From Daedaleopsis sinensis (Eukaryota > Basidiomycota > Agaricomycetes > Polyporales > Polyporaceae), in the NCBI GenBank assembly GCA_033807695.1, contig CM066300.1, positions 4,650,001 through 4,714,000 of the forward strand: DNA of 64,000 nucleotides, read 5' to 3'. Of the stretch, positions 13,724 to 24,560 are shown one piece after another. The notes under the pieces are model-generated. The model did not search any database, was not told where the DNA came from, and saw nothing but the letters and a program-made list of their open reading frames with translations. Position numbers and translations under genes: made by a program. The first letter of the stretch is position 1. Every line of letters starts with the position of its first letter.

Positions 13724-15348
13724 GTGTGGGTCTGTGAACGTTGTCCTTTGCTTGTATTGCTGTGTTGTATTTGGTGAGTAGCCTTGATCACTGAATGCGG
13801 AGTTGACGTCAATGATCTATTGAAAGTCCTTGTGCTGCAATGCCATTGTAGCTTTCTTGCTTCCACGTTCGCTGAATGACTCCAACGAGCCGTGCCTGAA
13901 GACCACGGGTTCGCGTATTCGTGTGCGTCGTTATTGCTGACAGGCGTGCGCTCTCCATGTCATGCATAGATTGTTGGCATCTTGTACGTAGTCTCCTGCG
14001 TCTCGACAGCTGAATACGTGGGCGCGATGCCTTCAATGCTTCACTGTCCTCTACATTCACCGAACGCCCGGATATCTGCCGCGCCGAACAAGAATTCAAC
14101 AGTGCTTCTCGAGGTTTCCGAGGAAGCACACAACGGTATGCTTCTATCCTCCGTCTTCATTGTGTCGCGCCGACGATTTTCTCCAGTGTATAGCCGGTGC
14201 CGATGCCGCCACTCAGTGTCTCGCCCGCCGTCCGCCGACGCATCTAGCCATCGTTGTAATGGCCGTAGATCCCGTTCAACACCATTCGCGGCCCACAAGC
14301 CTACCCCCGCGCGCTGTTCAGTGTTCGCACTCCAGATTGTGTTTGAGGGTACGGGCCTCGACGGGCTACGCTGCATTGCAGCTGTGTCGCGGCCGTCGGG
14401 GACCGTACCGCATCTGTATGCGCATCAGCGAGGGTGCGTACCGACAGCCTCACCCCCGTTTCTCCCGCGCCTCGACGAACTCCCGTCTGCGGTGGTTCGT
14501 CGAGGTGCCTGTGGTCGAGAGCGTGATCACCAGCGAGCATCATCCGCACCGTCTCACATGCGTGGAACATGCGTGGAACAGTGCGGCGGATGGTCCTGTA
14601 TGACGAGCCCATCCTGAACAGGGCTTTTATACCCACACCCGGTGCTGCTTTGTCGTCATGCGGGTGGGGTATCTCGCGCTTAAACTCAGTGTTCTATGCC
14701 CGAGCATGTGCAAGCCGCCGGCTCGAGACCCTGCCGCAGACCTGGGACGGCCCATCTCGATAGTGGCCGCTGGGAGGCGTGCTGAATGCGCCCAGTCATG
14801 GGGTATCGGCCCTCTATTGGTCTGTCACCGCGTTTGAATGTTCTGCGGACAGTTTCTCCGCTCCAGGCCCACGGCGCAGGATGAAACTCGCAAGCCTTAG
14901 CCCTCGCGAATGCCATTCCGAGGGCCAACAGCGAGATCTCAACGAGATTCTTCCAGTTTTATTTCTGGTGTTTCCAAATCCGCGTCGCCGGCAAGGGCCC
15001 GGGCGCAATGGGTCGATATGCCTTTCCCAGCCATTCTGTGCTTCTGAGGCATGCGGGCGAGCAGCCTTCCGCCGTATGGACGTCAAGAGTGTATGCCTCG
15101 AGACACCGCCGCGGTGCATCCTCCGCCGACAGCACTCGACCGCGCCGGGGCAGGTGCAAGGCACCGGACCGTCTGCTATGGATTTTGTGCCCGTATATCA
15201 GAGGGCGCGCTGCTGGACATCTCCCCAACTGGGCCCCCATTGAGCCGAACCTACACCCTCGTATTATCCGAAGTGCGACAGTCGCATACACCGTACGCTG
15301 CTCTCCGCCGTTCGCGACGTTGTCTGGGGCTGACAGGCTGTGCTGCAG
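13724..15348. other. Unassigned stretch with competing open frames
   Basis: Open frames of 110-210 codons overlap on both strands (for example plus-strand frames at 13982-14617 and 14160-14603, minus-strand 14041-14376). None has a recognisable domain and no single exon chain is clearly favoured. Some plus-strand pieces look protein-like (14569-14763, and 15150-15270 which could splice into the gene at 15349), so this may be the 5' part of that gene or a degenerated copy of one. Confidence 0.35.
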
Positions 15349-16202
15349 ATGTTCGCCAACGACGCTTCGAGCATTGACAAGGACCAACTTCGGCCGTCGT
15401 TGAGGAGCAGAGTGTCGGCATTTGGGGCTGCGCTGAGGCCGGTGAATACTCTCTTTTCCTATCGCTCGACGCTCCGCACTGCCACCGCGGGGCCCCCACT
15501 CGCTATCGTGCTCGAGAGTGTTTAGGGCTGATACGGAAAATATGTTTCATAGAGGCGCCATGGACAGTACCCCTCCGCAATCATTCCGTCGACTCCGCAA
15601 TCGGAGTGTAGCACCCTGGTGAGTTCAATTGGTGGCATGGTTCTCTATTATCCGAGATCCTCATGTAGCATCCCTAGGTCGACTTCCCTATTGATGACTA
15701 CTTGATCAAGCGCGACGAGGAGCTCGACTTTGTGCGTCTCCCCCGCATGACCGATGAGTTATTCCTCGATTAACCGCGTACGATTTAGGACTCCGAGGAA
15801 ACCGAATATCTAGACGCGGAGAACTCTGCTTGGGCCAACGGCAAATACACCGTCCGGTCACCCAAGAGCCAAAAACACGCGCGGGCTTCGCAGCGCGTGC
15901 TGGTCACCTTGCCAGAGGTGAGTCTGCGCCCTCTCAATCCCTCGAGGCTTCCGTGAAGCTGATCTCGGGCGCAATTTTTAGACAACAACGCTCGACTCGG
16001 AGAACTGCGCGTGGATGAGCGCGAACTACACGACGCAAGCACCCGCAAAATCTCAGCGTGCCCGGTTCTTCGCGACCGCTCGCGCTGAGAAAGCTACTTC
16101 TGGCGTCCAGGTGCGTGAGCTGAGGTTGCTCGTCACGAGGATATCGCTGACGTTGAGCTGCAGCCTGAGTACCTCGACCCTGAGGACAGAGCATGGATGT
16201 GA
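15349..16202 (+). CDS. Unidentified protein with a duplicated 129-nt exon
   Basis: Six exons, all joined in phase 0: 15349-15441, 15568-15618, 15678-15731, 15789-15917, 15982-16110 and 16164-16202, giving 164 residues from the first ATG. Exons 4 and 5 are both exactly 129 nt and encode related modules: YLDAENSAWANGKYTVRSP and LDSENCAWMSANYTTQAP, each followed by a basic K/R/A-rich half. The last exon repeats the core once more (EYLDPEDRAWM) and stops. No signal peptide, membrane segment or known domain is visible. The gene may begin further upstream, because a plausible exon ends at an AG donor pair near 15270. I do not recognise the family. The consistent phase and matching module lengths argue for a real gene rather than chance frames. 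Confidence 0.45.
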
Positions 16203-16822
16203 CGTCGACTCTTACATTCGGGCAGGGGTTCGTTTAGCATAAGGGTGGCAGAGTGTTTCCCCGCATAACCTTGGGTGTACAATAGGTTTTAATCAGGTTG
16301 TATGGGATGGTAAATACACGGTCGAAGTTCTTCTACAGCACATCAAGACTTCCAGCCTGCTATGTTTTAAGAATGCGACACCGGGGCCACGAGAGATATC
16401 AGACAAATTCTGAGATGTAGGTAATACAGCGTCTGCGGAAACGCGGGGTATATAAGTGAATGCTCTGCGTTCTAGTGTTTTCAGCTGTTATATCTTCACT
16501 ATCCTCCTTCCTCTCAGTATCTGCTGCCTCAGCAGGTTTATATCGTCGTGGTTAACGGTGATCGTGCGGCTACACGATGCCAAGGAAAAGGTGAATTTGA
16601 CGAGCGGGCCGGCGTGGAGTTGCCTCTTCTGGTATTTGCCGACTCGGCTGAATGAGGATCGAGGGGCTTGACCTGGCTTGACCTGCTACCGGAACTTTAC
16701 ACCCTCATCCCCATCTGATGACCTGAGCCTTCCTCGCGAGTGGCGGCCACCTATCCTTCCGCAGCTCACTCCCAGCTCATCTATTACTTCAAGCCCCCAG
16801 CTACCTCTCATCCCCGGCGGAC
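16203..16822. other. Intergenic region before the GT-like gene
   Basis: About 620 bp. A TATATAAG motif near 16449 sits within 10 bp of an ATG that opens a 71-codon frame with a hydrophobic start (16456-16671), but the spacing is wrong for a promoter-gene pair and no splice continuation is visible. The final 120 bp, rich in TCATC and CCTC, are probably the leader of the gene at 16823. Confidence 0.35.
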
Positions 16823-19001
16823 ATGCTTCGCTCGCTGTCCCAGAAGCTGGCAGAGCAAAACGCGGGCTACGGCCACAGCGGCGGCCTCCCCCTCTCGTCC
16901 GACCGCCATGGACATGCTGGATACCGCCGACAACCCTGGTGGGCCGCCATTTGGACGAGGCCCACGCAGCGTGTCATCCGCATCGTCGTGCTCGCCGCTC
17001 TCTGTGCCGGTGTTGTCCACCTCTTCTGGGGCGATTTGTTGGTAGGGCTCTTGGAGGACCGGTCGAAACCGCCGCTGTACAGCAAGTACCACGAGGCGGA
17101 GCTCAGGCTGCCTCAGCACAATCCGGAGCTGCCATACCCCGAGGGGAAGCATGGGCAGTTCATTTGGTTTGCGAATCATGTCCATGGTATGCGTTCCGTT
17201 CGTCGGCGTGACTCCGAGGGGCAGGTAGTTGGAAAGTGGCTTATTGCTGGGAACAGGGTCAGGGTGGGGCAATGCCATGCAAGAGCATCTACTAAACGCG
17301 CACTTAGCTCATGAATCAGGGAGAGCGTAAGTATGTGTCTCGTGAACGACTCGGCACGGATATTGACGTCTTGGGCAGATTCGTATTCAACAACTATACC
17401 TGGAATAAGAATGGGTCTGACTATACAGACTTCAATGGACACCTTATTCCCTCACGTATACCCATGTCCGCTATCCTCAGAGGTGAGTTGTTATTATGTA
17501 TGCACGCAGACTCAAACCTCCAGACCCCCTACTCTCCTTACGTCTAAATACATGAATAGAGCGCATTCGAGGGAGTAAATATTAGAGTCATACCATCGGA
17601 TCGCTCGTTCTCGGTCAATGAGGAATCACAACGCCCGCTCTACAATCCTAAGGTACTTCCCTCGAATACGCTCTAATCTCGGGACCATATCCTCGCACTA
17701 TGGACCCGCTGTGTCTACAGTTTAGACTATCGGATCGTTTGAAAGTGCGGGACGTCCTACTCGAGTTCATGATATTCTATTTCTTTTTGGACTCGCAACT
17801 CTCTTGGGAGAACGTATCAGTGCGCACACCCCCGGGCCTTTCGCTACTGAAAGCACGAATGACATCAAAAAGGCTCTGTTGCCAATCTTGTGATGTGGAT
17901 ACCCTTCTAACACTGGACTGTTTCAGGACCTGCTGCAGGAGGACCCTGGCCAGTAGGTGATTACGCTCCCCGAGCAGTCGTCAAGGAGTACTGGGACACC
18001 GTTTGTCTTGACAAAGAGGTCATGAAAGAAGAACTTTTCAAAATCGACGCCGAAGACGACGCAGGAGTGGTGCTGAACGCTTGGGTAGAGAAACTGAAGG
18101 CAATGCCACAGTGTGTCGAGATTGACGAGAAGAGTGCGCAAATATGGAACATATGGTAAAATCTCTTGCATGCGTCCCGTTCCACCTTCTCCTCACACAA
18201 CACCGTTAGGATGTTCGGGAGCAAGCGCATTCTCGGCATATGGGACTCGCTCAAGAAGTCTCCCGTCATGACCGAGTTCCGCTGGTCGCAGCTCATCGAG
18301 GATGGGTTCCTCGCCAACTACCATCTCTTCTTCTCCACCTCCACCTCCTGGCTCGGCTCCTTCTTCTCCCCCGCCCCGAGCGCGTACCCGTACAGCCCCA
18401 TCCCCGGGCTCCTCGTGCTGCACATCCGGCGGGGCGACTTCGAGGGCCACTGCCTGCACTTCGCGCGCTGGTCCTCGCAGTGGAACGGCTTCAACCAGTT
18501 CGCGGAGCTCCCGGACCAATTCGCGCCCCCGCCCGCGGCCGGGTGGGGCGAGGCGACGCCCGAGGGCGAGCAGATCTACCTCCGGCACTGCTACCCGACC
18601 GTCGCGCAGATCGTCGAGCGCATCGCGGCCGTGCGCGCGACGCCGGCGGGCGCGGGCCTGCGCAACGTGTACATCATGACGAACGCGAAGATGCCGTGGG
18701 TCGCGGAGCTCAAGGGCGCGCTGCAGCAGATGGGCGGGTGGGAGAAGATCGCGAGCAGCCGCGACCTGCGGCTCGGGTGGGAGCAGCAGTTCGTCGCGCA
18801 GTCCGTGGACATGCTCATCGGGCAGCGGGCGCAGGTGGTCATTGGTAACGGGGTGCGTCATCCTGCTCTGGTGCTTCGTGTTTGCTTGGGTGTGTGTGCT
18901 GACGGCTGTCGTGTGGGCTGCAGTTCTCGAGCTTGACGTCGAACATTGTCATGCTGCGTATGGCGCTGGACATCCCGGCGGACACGAACCGCTTCTGGTA
19001 G
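16823..19001 (+). CDS. Type II membrane protein with O-fucosyltransferase-like domain
   Basis: Six exons, 16823-17186, 17263-17326, 17379-17482, 17927-18155, 18210-18852 and 18924-19001, give 493 residues. After a ~50-residue cytosolic tail comes one hydrophobic segment (VIRIVVLAALCAGVVHLFWG), then a lumenal domain: a type II Golgi/ER topology. The domain carries GWGNAMQEHLLNAHLAHESGR near its start, the HIRRGDFEGHC strand (HxRxxDF, as in GDP-fucose protein O-fucosyltransferases), the NVYIMTNAK strand, and a C-terminal VVIGNGFSSLTSNIVMLRMA that resembles the last O-FucT peptide. The predicted role is a fungal-type glycosyltransferase of the secretory pathway, with donor and acceptor unknown. 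Intron 3 (17483-17926) is 444 nt, seven to eight times its siblings, and contains an inverted-repeat element. The first five exons are joined by frame and end with a single W-TAG. Confidence 0.72.
17557..17675. mobile_element. Putative TA-flanked MITE inside an intron
   Basis: Two 18-bp arms, TAGAGCGCATTCGAGGGA at 17557 and its reverse complement at 17658-17675, match at 17 of 18 positions and enclose 83 bp. The outermost TA at both ends would fit a TA target-site duplication of the Tc1/mariner type. No transposase frame is inside. It sits in the oversize third intron of the GT-like gene. Confidence 0.5.
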
Positions 19002-19543
19002 ACGTCTCGGATAGTGTGTATTCGTCACGATGGATCTGGATTTTGCTCTCATAGTCTGAAGCGGTGTGTGCTGCGATGTCTACGACATCGGTTGCTCCAG
19101 TGTCGTGTCGCTGCAGTCGCACTACGTCTCGCCGAAGCTGAAGCACCGAGCCGTAGTCGCTGCGGCTTCTACCTATATCTACCAAGACATCTTCCGCACA
19201 GAATAGGTGATGCGGATTTTTGCAGATGGCCAAAGAGGATGTCATACAGTGCGTCCTATGAGTATGTATACTGTACATCGCGCCTGCGGTCGAAGGTACC
19301 GGACAGCGAGTCGATACTCTGGACGTCTCCCAAGTTCGCGCCCTGCCGCTGTAGCTAGCACCTGCGCATGCATGCAGCATGCGATGACCTATTATCCTGC
19401 AAGCAGCGCGCTTTGAACTTCAAAATGCTGTTCTGCAAACGTGTTCTAGGAACGACGTAACACTACATTAAAGTCACCCAGTGCACTGTACATATGCATA
19501 CAGCCAGGCGATTTTACAATCCAACGAACACACGGTCAAGGCC

Positions 19544-22500
19544 TTACGCCCAGCTGACGGACACACCCTTGTTCAAATCCAGCCCGAGACCCGTAAGGAC
19601 CACCTTCCCCAGCCGCGCATCGAATTCCACCTGGCCCGCCTTCACCGCCGCCCCGTTCGCCTTCACCGCGCGCGGCCGCTCCGAGCCGACGCCCAGGACG
19701 GTGATCGTGTCGAGCTTCTGCGCGATCGCGAAGTTGCCCACGCTGCTCACAGAGAGCGCCCCATGCCGCACGGAGAACGCCAGCGTCGTGCTCGGCGTTG
19801 GAGGCACGCTCTCCCCGTCGTCGATGTACGCGGTCCCGGACGCTTGCCCGTGCTTGTCGAGGGACACGAGCAGCGCGTACGGGCCCGCGCGCGTCTCCGT
19901 CGTCGTGTACGCGGGCCGCGCGTGCAGGAGAATCGCGGCACCGTCACGAACGTGCACGTTGATGTGCCCGAGCGAGGCGGCGAGCGTCGTCGGGGCGCCG
20001 GCCGTCGCGTTCACGGCCTCGTGCGTGTACCAGTCGCGCCAGACGACAGAGCCGCGGCCGGGGAAAATGCCGTCGACAGTGGTCACGTTGGGGGTGAGGA
20101 CGGGTGTGACGAGGATGTCGCGACCGATGAGGAACTGCGCGTCGACGCCGAACAGCTCGGGCTCGTCGGGGAACTCGAAGAAGAGGGCGCGGAGGGGCGG
20201 CGTGCCTTTCGTCGACGCGGCAGCGAAGAGCGTGTACTGTGTGTATGTAGACGTGTGAGTGAGTATGTGGGTGTGTGGTTATAATTGCAGATGGAGACGT
20301 ACCCAGTACGGCAGCAAGCTGTACCGGACCGCGATCGCGGTGCGCGATGCCTCTGCAACGCTGTCCCACCTGTATGGCTCCTGGGAAATGGCGCCGAGGA
20401 TGTTATGATTCCTGTAGAACGGCATGAACGCGCTGAGCTGCATCCAGCGGTTGCACAGCTCCTCGTCCGTGTTGTCGTTGAAGCCGCACGTGTCCGCGCC
20501 GACGAACGGAATCTGGAACAGCTGGAACTGGAGCGCGCCCTGGATGTTGTAGTGCATGTACGTCCAGTTCGCGAAGTTGTCCCCGAGCCAGTGGCCCGTC
20601 CACTTGCCCGCGCCGGCGAACGTCGACCGCGAGATGATGAAGGGCCGCTTGCCGGGGTGCAGAGAGAGGAGCGCAGCATGCGTGGCCTTTTCTTCCATCA
20701 GGCCCCATAGGTTGTGCGTGTCGAGCTCGATGAGGCCGTTCGCATGGGTTGCGTTCGTAGCAAGTGCGTGCTCCGACAGTGCGCCAGCTCCTGAAGCAAA
20801 GGTGTCAGTTCATCGCGCGTACCATCGAGAGCACAGACGGACCATTGTGGATCGCGTACGGCGGGGCTAGCACGTCGGCGCCATTCAGTCCGGCAGCGCC
20901 GAGACCACGCTTGCTCAACGAGTGCGTGCTGTTCGCTGGTCCGTCGTTGTTGCCGTATGTCAACGTGCCGTCGATCGAGTAGTTCCCGCTCGGACCCCAG
21001 ACCGACGCATTGTACCTTCAGCGAAGTCTCAGCATAGTCACCACCGGTGTGCACGTAAGTATCTTACGTACCCTTCAGGATAATTCGCGACGAGGTTCCC
21101 AGGCACTCCCGGAAGGAGGAACGGTACCGAGGTATTGCTGAGATCGGCACCAGTTCCGCTTGAGAGACGGCCTTGCGTCAGTAATAGATGCAGTGGTAGA
21201 TGCAATGTACTCACCAGGAGCCCACACAGAACGAGGAGGCCTCGTTCATGTCAAGCCATATACCAGAGAACTCGATACCAGCCTTAGACCAGTTCGAGAG
21301 CGCTTCGGTCCACACCAAGTTCATGTTCTCTGCGAACCAGTCGGGGAAGACCTGAGTGACACTGGTGAGTGTGAAGTGCGTGCATCGCGACGCGGTACGT
21401 ACAGTGTACCCGGGCCAGACATTGCCGATGTATTCAGAGCCATCTGGGTTCTTGATCCAAACGTCGCTGGAACCTCGTCAAAACTTGCACAACAGAACCT
21501 AGCTGTATCTATGGCTCACAGCTCAACACCACGGGTGTAAGGATCGTACTGAAAGGGTCGTCAGCACGGAGTCATGTGTTATGATGGGATCACACCCACA
21601 ACATCGGTGTCGTTCGTAAGATGCGGGACAGCCGCGTCGACAATCGGAATATAGTGCTGATGGTGCTCAGCCTGGCAACAAGTCAGCACTAGCCCCATGA
21701 GCCATAGCAACAATCGTGCACTCACCAGTTCCTGGATGAATGCTCTCATCTCATCGCCGGGGAAGCTGACCGGGTCAGACGTGAAGTCGCGGTAAGCATG
21801 GTAGACATCAATGTCGTTCCACATCGTCTCGAGCGGGATGTTCGCCTCCCGCATCCGCTGCACCTGCTCACGCGTGTCGTTGACGCTCGTGTAGCCCCAG
21901 CGACAGAGGTGGAAGCCGAAGCCCCAGAGCGGCTGCCAGGTCGGGAGCCCAACGAGCGCACCGTATTGCTCCACGACGGACTGCGGAGTCGGCCCAGAAA
22001 AGAAGTAAAAGTCGAGCGTGCCGCCGAGGAGACGATATTCGATGAGCGAGACCTTTGAAGACGGAGGGGTCAAGAGCAGGATGTCGGACCCTGCTGCGCT
22101 GAACAGGAAAACACCGTGAGATTGAGACTTCTTCGTCTTTTCGTCGTAGCGATGCTCCATGTAGAATGGATGGACTCCATACCTACAACGGATTGTGAGC
22201 CAAAGCTGGCGCATATAGGCACCAAATACCTACACGTTCTCGTCCACGGGATCAGCAATATCACGAGCCCACATGGTCTGAATAGTTCCCCTGTTGCCGT
22301 TTGCGCCAACGTCGCGACGGAAGCCACTGCTCGCAACGACCTCGCCGAGACCATATACGTTGGCGTCAAGGGGGAGAGCAGACGTGAGCTGGAGATACTG
22401 ATCCTCGAAGACAAGAGGGAAGCCGTCGAGCGCCGTGCTGTTATCCGTGGCGATCACTGGAGCAATAGGTGTCTGGGGTAGGGAGGACACACGAGTGTCA

Positions 22501-23641
22501 AACAAGGGTTGCGAGTGCGGAGCGGAGCGCCGTGTGATCCAGAATGCGAAGGGCGAATGTTCATAGTTGAACACGAGATCCGAGGAGCCCTTGAGTGAGG
22601 CTTTCTGAGACCCAGAACTTAGCTCGACGACTGAAGATGGAACTGCGAATTGTTTCTTGGCGGTGTCGTAAATATTGACATGTAGACTGGATGGAGTGCG
22701 TTTAGGGTGGAAGAGAGTAGATGTTTGCATGGGAGACATACCGGTCTTTAGTATCGTGGGTGACCTCGAGCGTAAGGTTGCTGATATCATGTCCGAACGC
22801 ATTGCAAGCAGGGCCGGAGAGGGTCAGCTCAGCCGTTAACCCATTTTTCCACTCCTTCAGACCAGAGAGCGTGTACCCTGGAGATAGTTAGGTCAGCTAC
22901 ATGCTCGATCCGAATGACCTTTGAAGCATCTGGGGGACTCTGCCCGATCAAAAAAAGACTCGAGCCTTGCGTTTGCACAATCCACAACGGGCAATAGGCA
23001 ATGTCCCCCGCCCCCCGGAAACTTAAATTAGCCTAGCAGCTAGCCTTGTGACTGGACTCCAGGTCACAACGTTAGTTACTAGGCTGGTTCTGGTCCTGAA
23101 CAAGGCTTACATCGTATTAGCCCCTTGTTGATGGAGCTTTATGTCGATTTGTTACTGCCATGTGTTCAGATTCCGGACCCAAACTAGTCTGATAGCTAGA
23201 GTTGTGACCAGGAGTCCAGTCACAAAGCTAGCTCCTAGGCTCGTTCTGGTGGGGAACGTAGACCTTTGTCCGTCGTGATCTCGGCGCAGAGTCTTCCTCG
23301 TACTAGCGCAGACCAGCGCCATTCATTGAATAAGGCAAAGACAAGCCCGCACCGTATGCCGCCCAGCAGTCAACAGATGCGAGATTCACGTAAACGGACA
23401 GGTGACGACAGGAACTATGGGGTCATGGGTCCACGCTTCGAGGTTTGATGCTCCGCCACAGGCGACAACAGAAAGATGTGGATGTGGGTGTAGGACTGGA
23501 ACACGTACCAGAGCATGAGGAGACGTTGTGCGAGTACGTCTGATTGACGTCGCCCACCAACGCTCTGGAGAGGGCCGAGGGCTCGCGTGCGAGCGCTGTA
23601 CGTCCGACGAGCAGTGCGCCTGCGAGGAAGGTGGCGAGCAT
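19544..23641 (-). CDS. Secreted alpha-glucosidase, glycoside hydrolase family 31
   Basis: Twelve minus-strand exons: 23641-23509, 22877-22742, 22686-22234, 22182-21726, 21671-21600, 21548-21520, 21466-21403, 21351-21215, 21158-21072, 21015-20843, 20790-20303 and 20236-19544, total 973 residues. The start used (MLATFLAGALLVGRTALA) gives a signal peptide; an in-frame ATG at 23764 would add 41 basic residues and convert it to a membrane anchor. The GH31 landmarks are all there: WQPLWGFGFHLCRWGY, MWNDIDVY, the nucleophile in GIWLDMNEASSF (Asp near residue 482), the acid/base in TGHWLGDNFANW (Asp near 651), and VGADTCGF. Many N-x-S/T sites fit secretion. The enzyme hydrolyses terminal alpha-glucose from maltose, starch or related glucans outside the cell. 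Exon 6 is only 29 nt. Intron 1 is 631 nt and holds a repeat element. The C-terminal beta domain ends LNKGVSVSWA. Confidence 0.93.
23030..23241. mobile_element. Inverted-repeat element in GH31 intron 1
   Basis: The left arm (about 23030-23070) and the reverse complement of the right arm (about 23201-23241) share AGCCTAG-N-AGCTAGC and then TTGTGACTGGACTCC-N-GGTCACAAC, with four or so mismatches in 40 bp, around a 130-bp centre. Each arm also has its own near-palindrome (TTGTGACTGG / CCAGGTCACAA). No coding capacity is present. This looks like a MITE or degenerate transposon end pair, and it accounts for part of the 631-nt intron. Confidence 0.5.
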
Positions 23642-24560
23642 GGCGAACAGCAGACACCTGAGGACGAGGCGGAGACGGCGGAGGTCGTGCGGGGGCCTCC
23701 CCCGCTCTGCGTCTTTATACGACGACGGACGCGTCAGGTACGTCATGGCCGCCCAGATGGACATGTAGGAGATGAAACCGGCTACTCAGGTGCACGCGTT
23801 CTGATCAAAGAAGCTGGGAGGGAATCAGAGATGTCTGGTCAGGCGCACCCCGCAGCGAGTACGCGGGAAGTGGGGGAGGATGAGCGCAGGGTACGAGCAG
23901 AGCGGTCCCGTCGTCGTCGTCGTGTCCGCGAGCCAGCCTGATACGGCCATCGTCGTGAGCAGTAGTCAGCAGCGGTGTCCGCAGCTGCGAGAGCGACCGC
24001 CGGCGATTGGCCGTACGGAGCAGGTGGTGGGAGGAGGAGAGGAGGCGCGTGTCGGCAGACGCGCTCACGTGGTGTCGCGCCCAGGACGCGATATGATTGG
24101 CTCGTGATTCTGTCTTCAAGCCTCTCCGAGCACAAACATACGCGTTCATCTCCGGGTATGCGTCGCGGTATGCATGTGAGGCCGTGGAACGGGGCGCTGT
24201 ATTACTTGTAAACCGTAGTCGACATGGGTAACTTCGATTGGTACTTCTCGTCGCCAATAATTCAAGCGGAAGTCGGTTCAAAGTATCGGATACGTACAGC
24301 TATAGCTATAGAGGGGTACCTGTACATATATCGTACGTATGATACATACGAATTGCCTATTGGCACAAACAGCAATTGCCATCAAGATTCAAGAAACCTG
24401 TAACTGGCCATATGCTGGGATCCATCCCTGCGAAGCATAGGCCACAATCCCAAAAAACGAGTCACCATCCTCATCACTGGAGGATACTCACACTCAACAG
24501 TCAAGACAGCATCCAAGCAACATGAGGACCTCGTGCACGCCGGTCCAGCATCCTGCACCG
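23642..24560. other. Region upstream of GH31 and downstream of the TPR-like gene
   Basis: This is the upstream region of the minus-strand GH31 gene and extends to the stop codon of the TPR-like gene at 24561. Open frames on both strands around 23800-24280 overlap each other and lack motifs. A small repeat, AGCTATAGCTATAG, lies at about 24299-24312 between two GTAC-type words. Nothing else is recognised. Confidence 0.35.

Noticed and set aside
16456..16671. 71-codon frame with a hydrophobic start after a TATATAAG box
   Set aside because: The TATA-like box is only a few bases before the ATG, and the frame has no continuing exon or cleavage site pattern.
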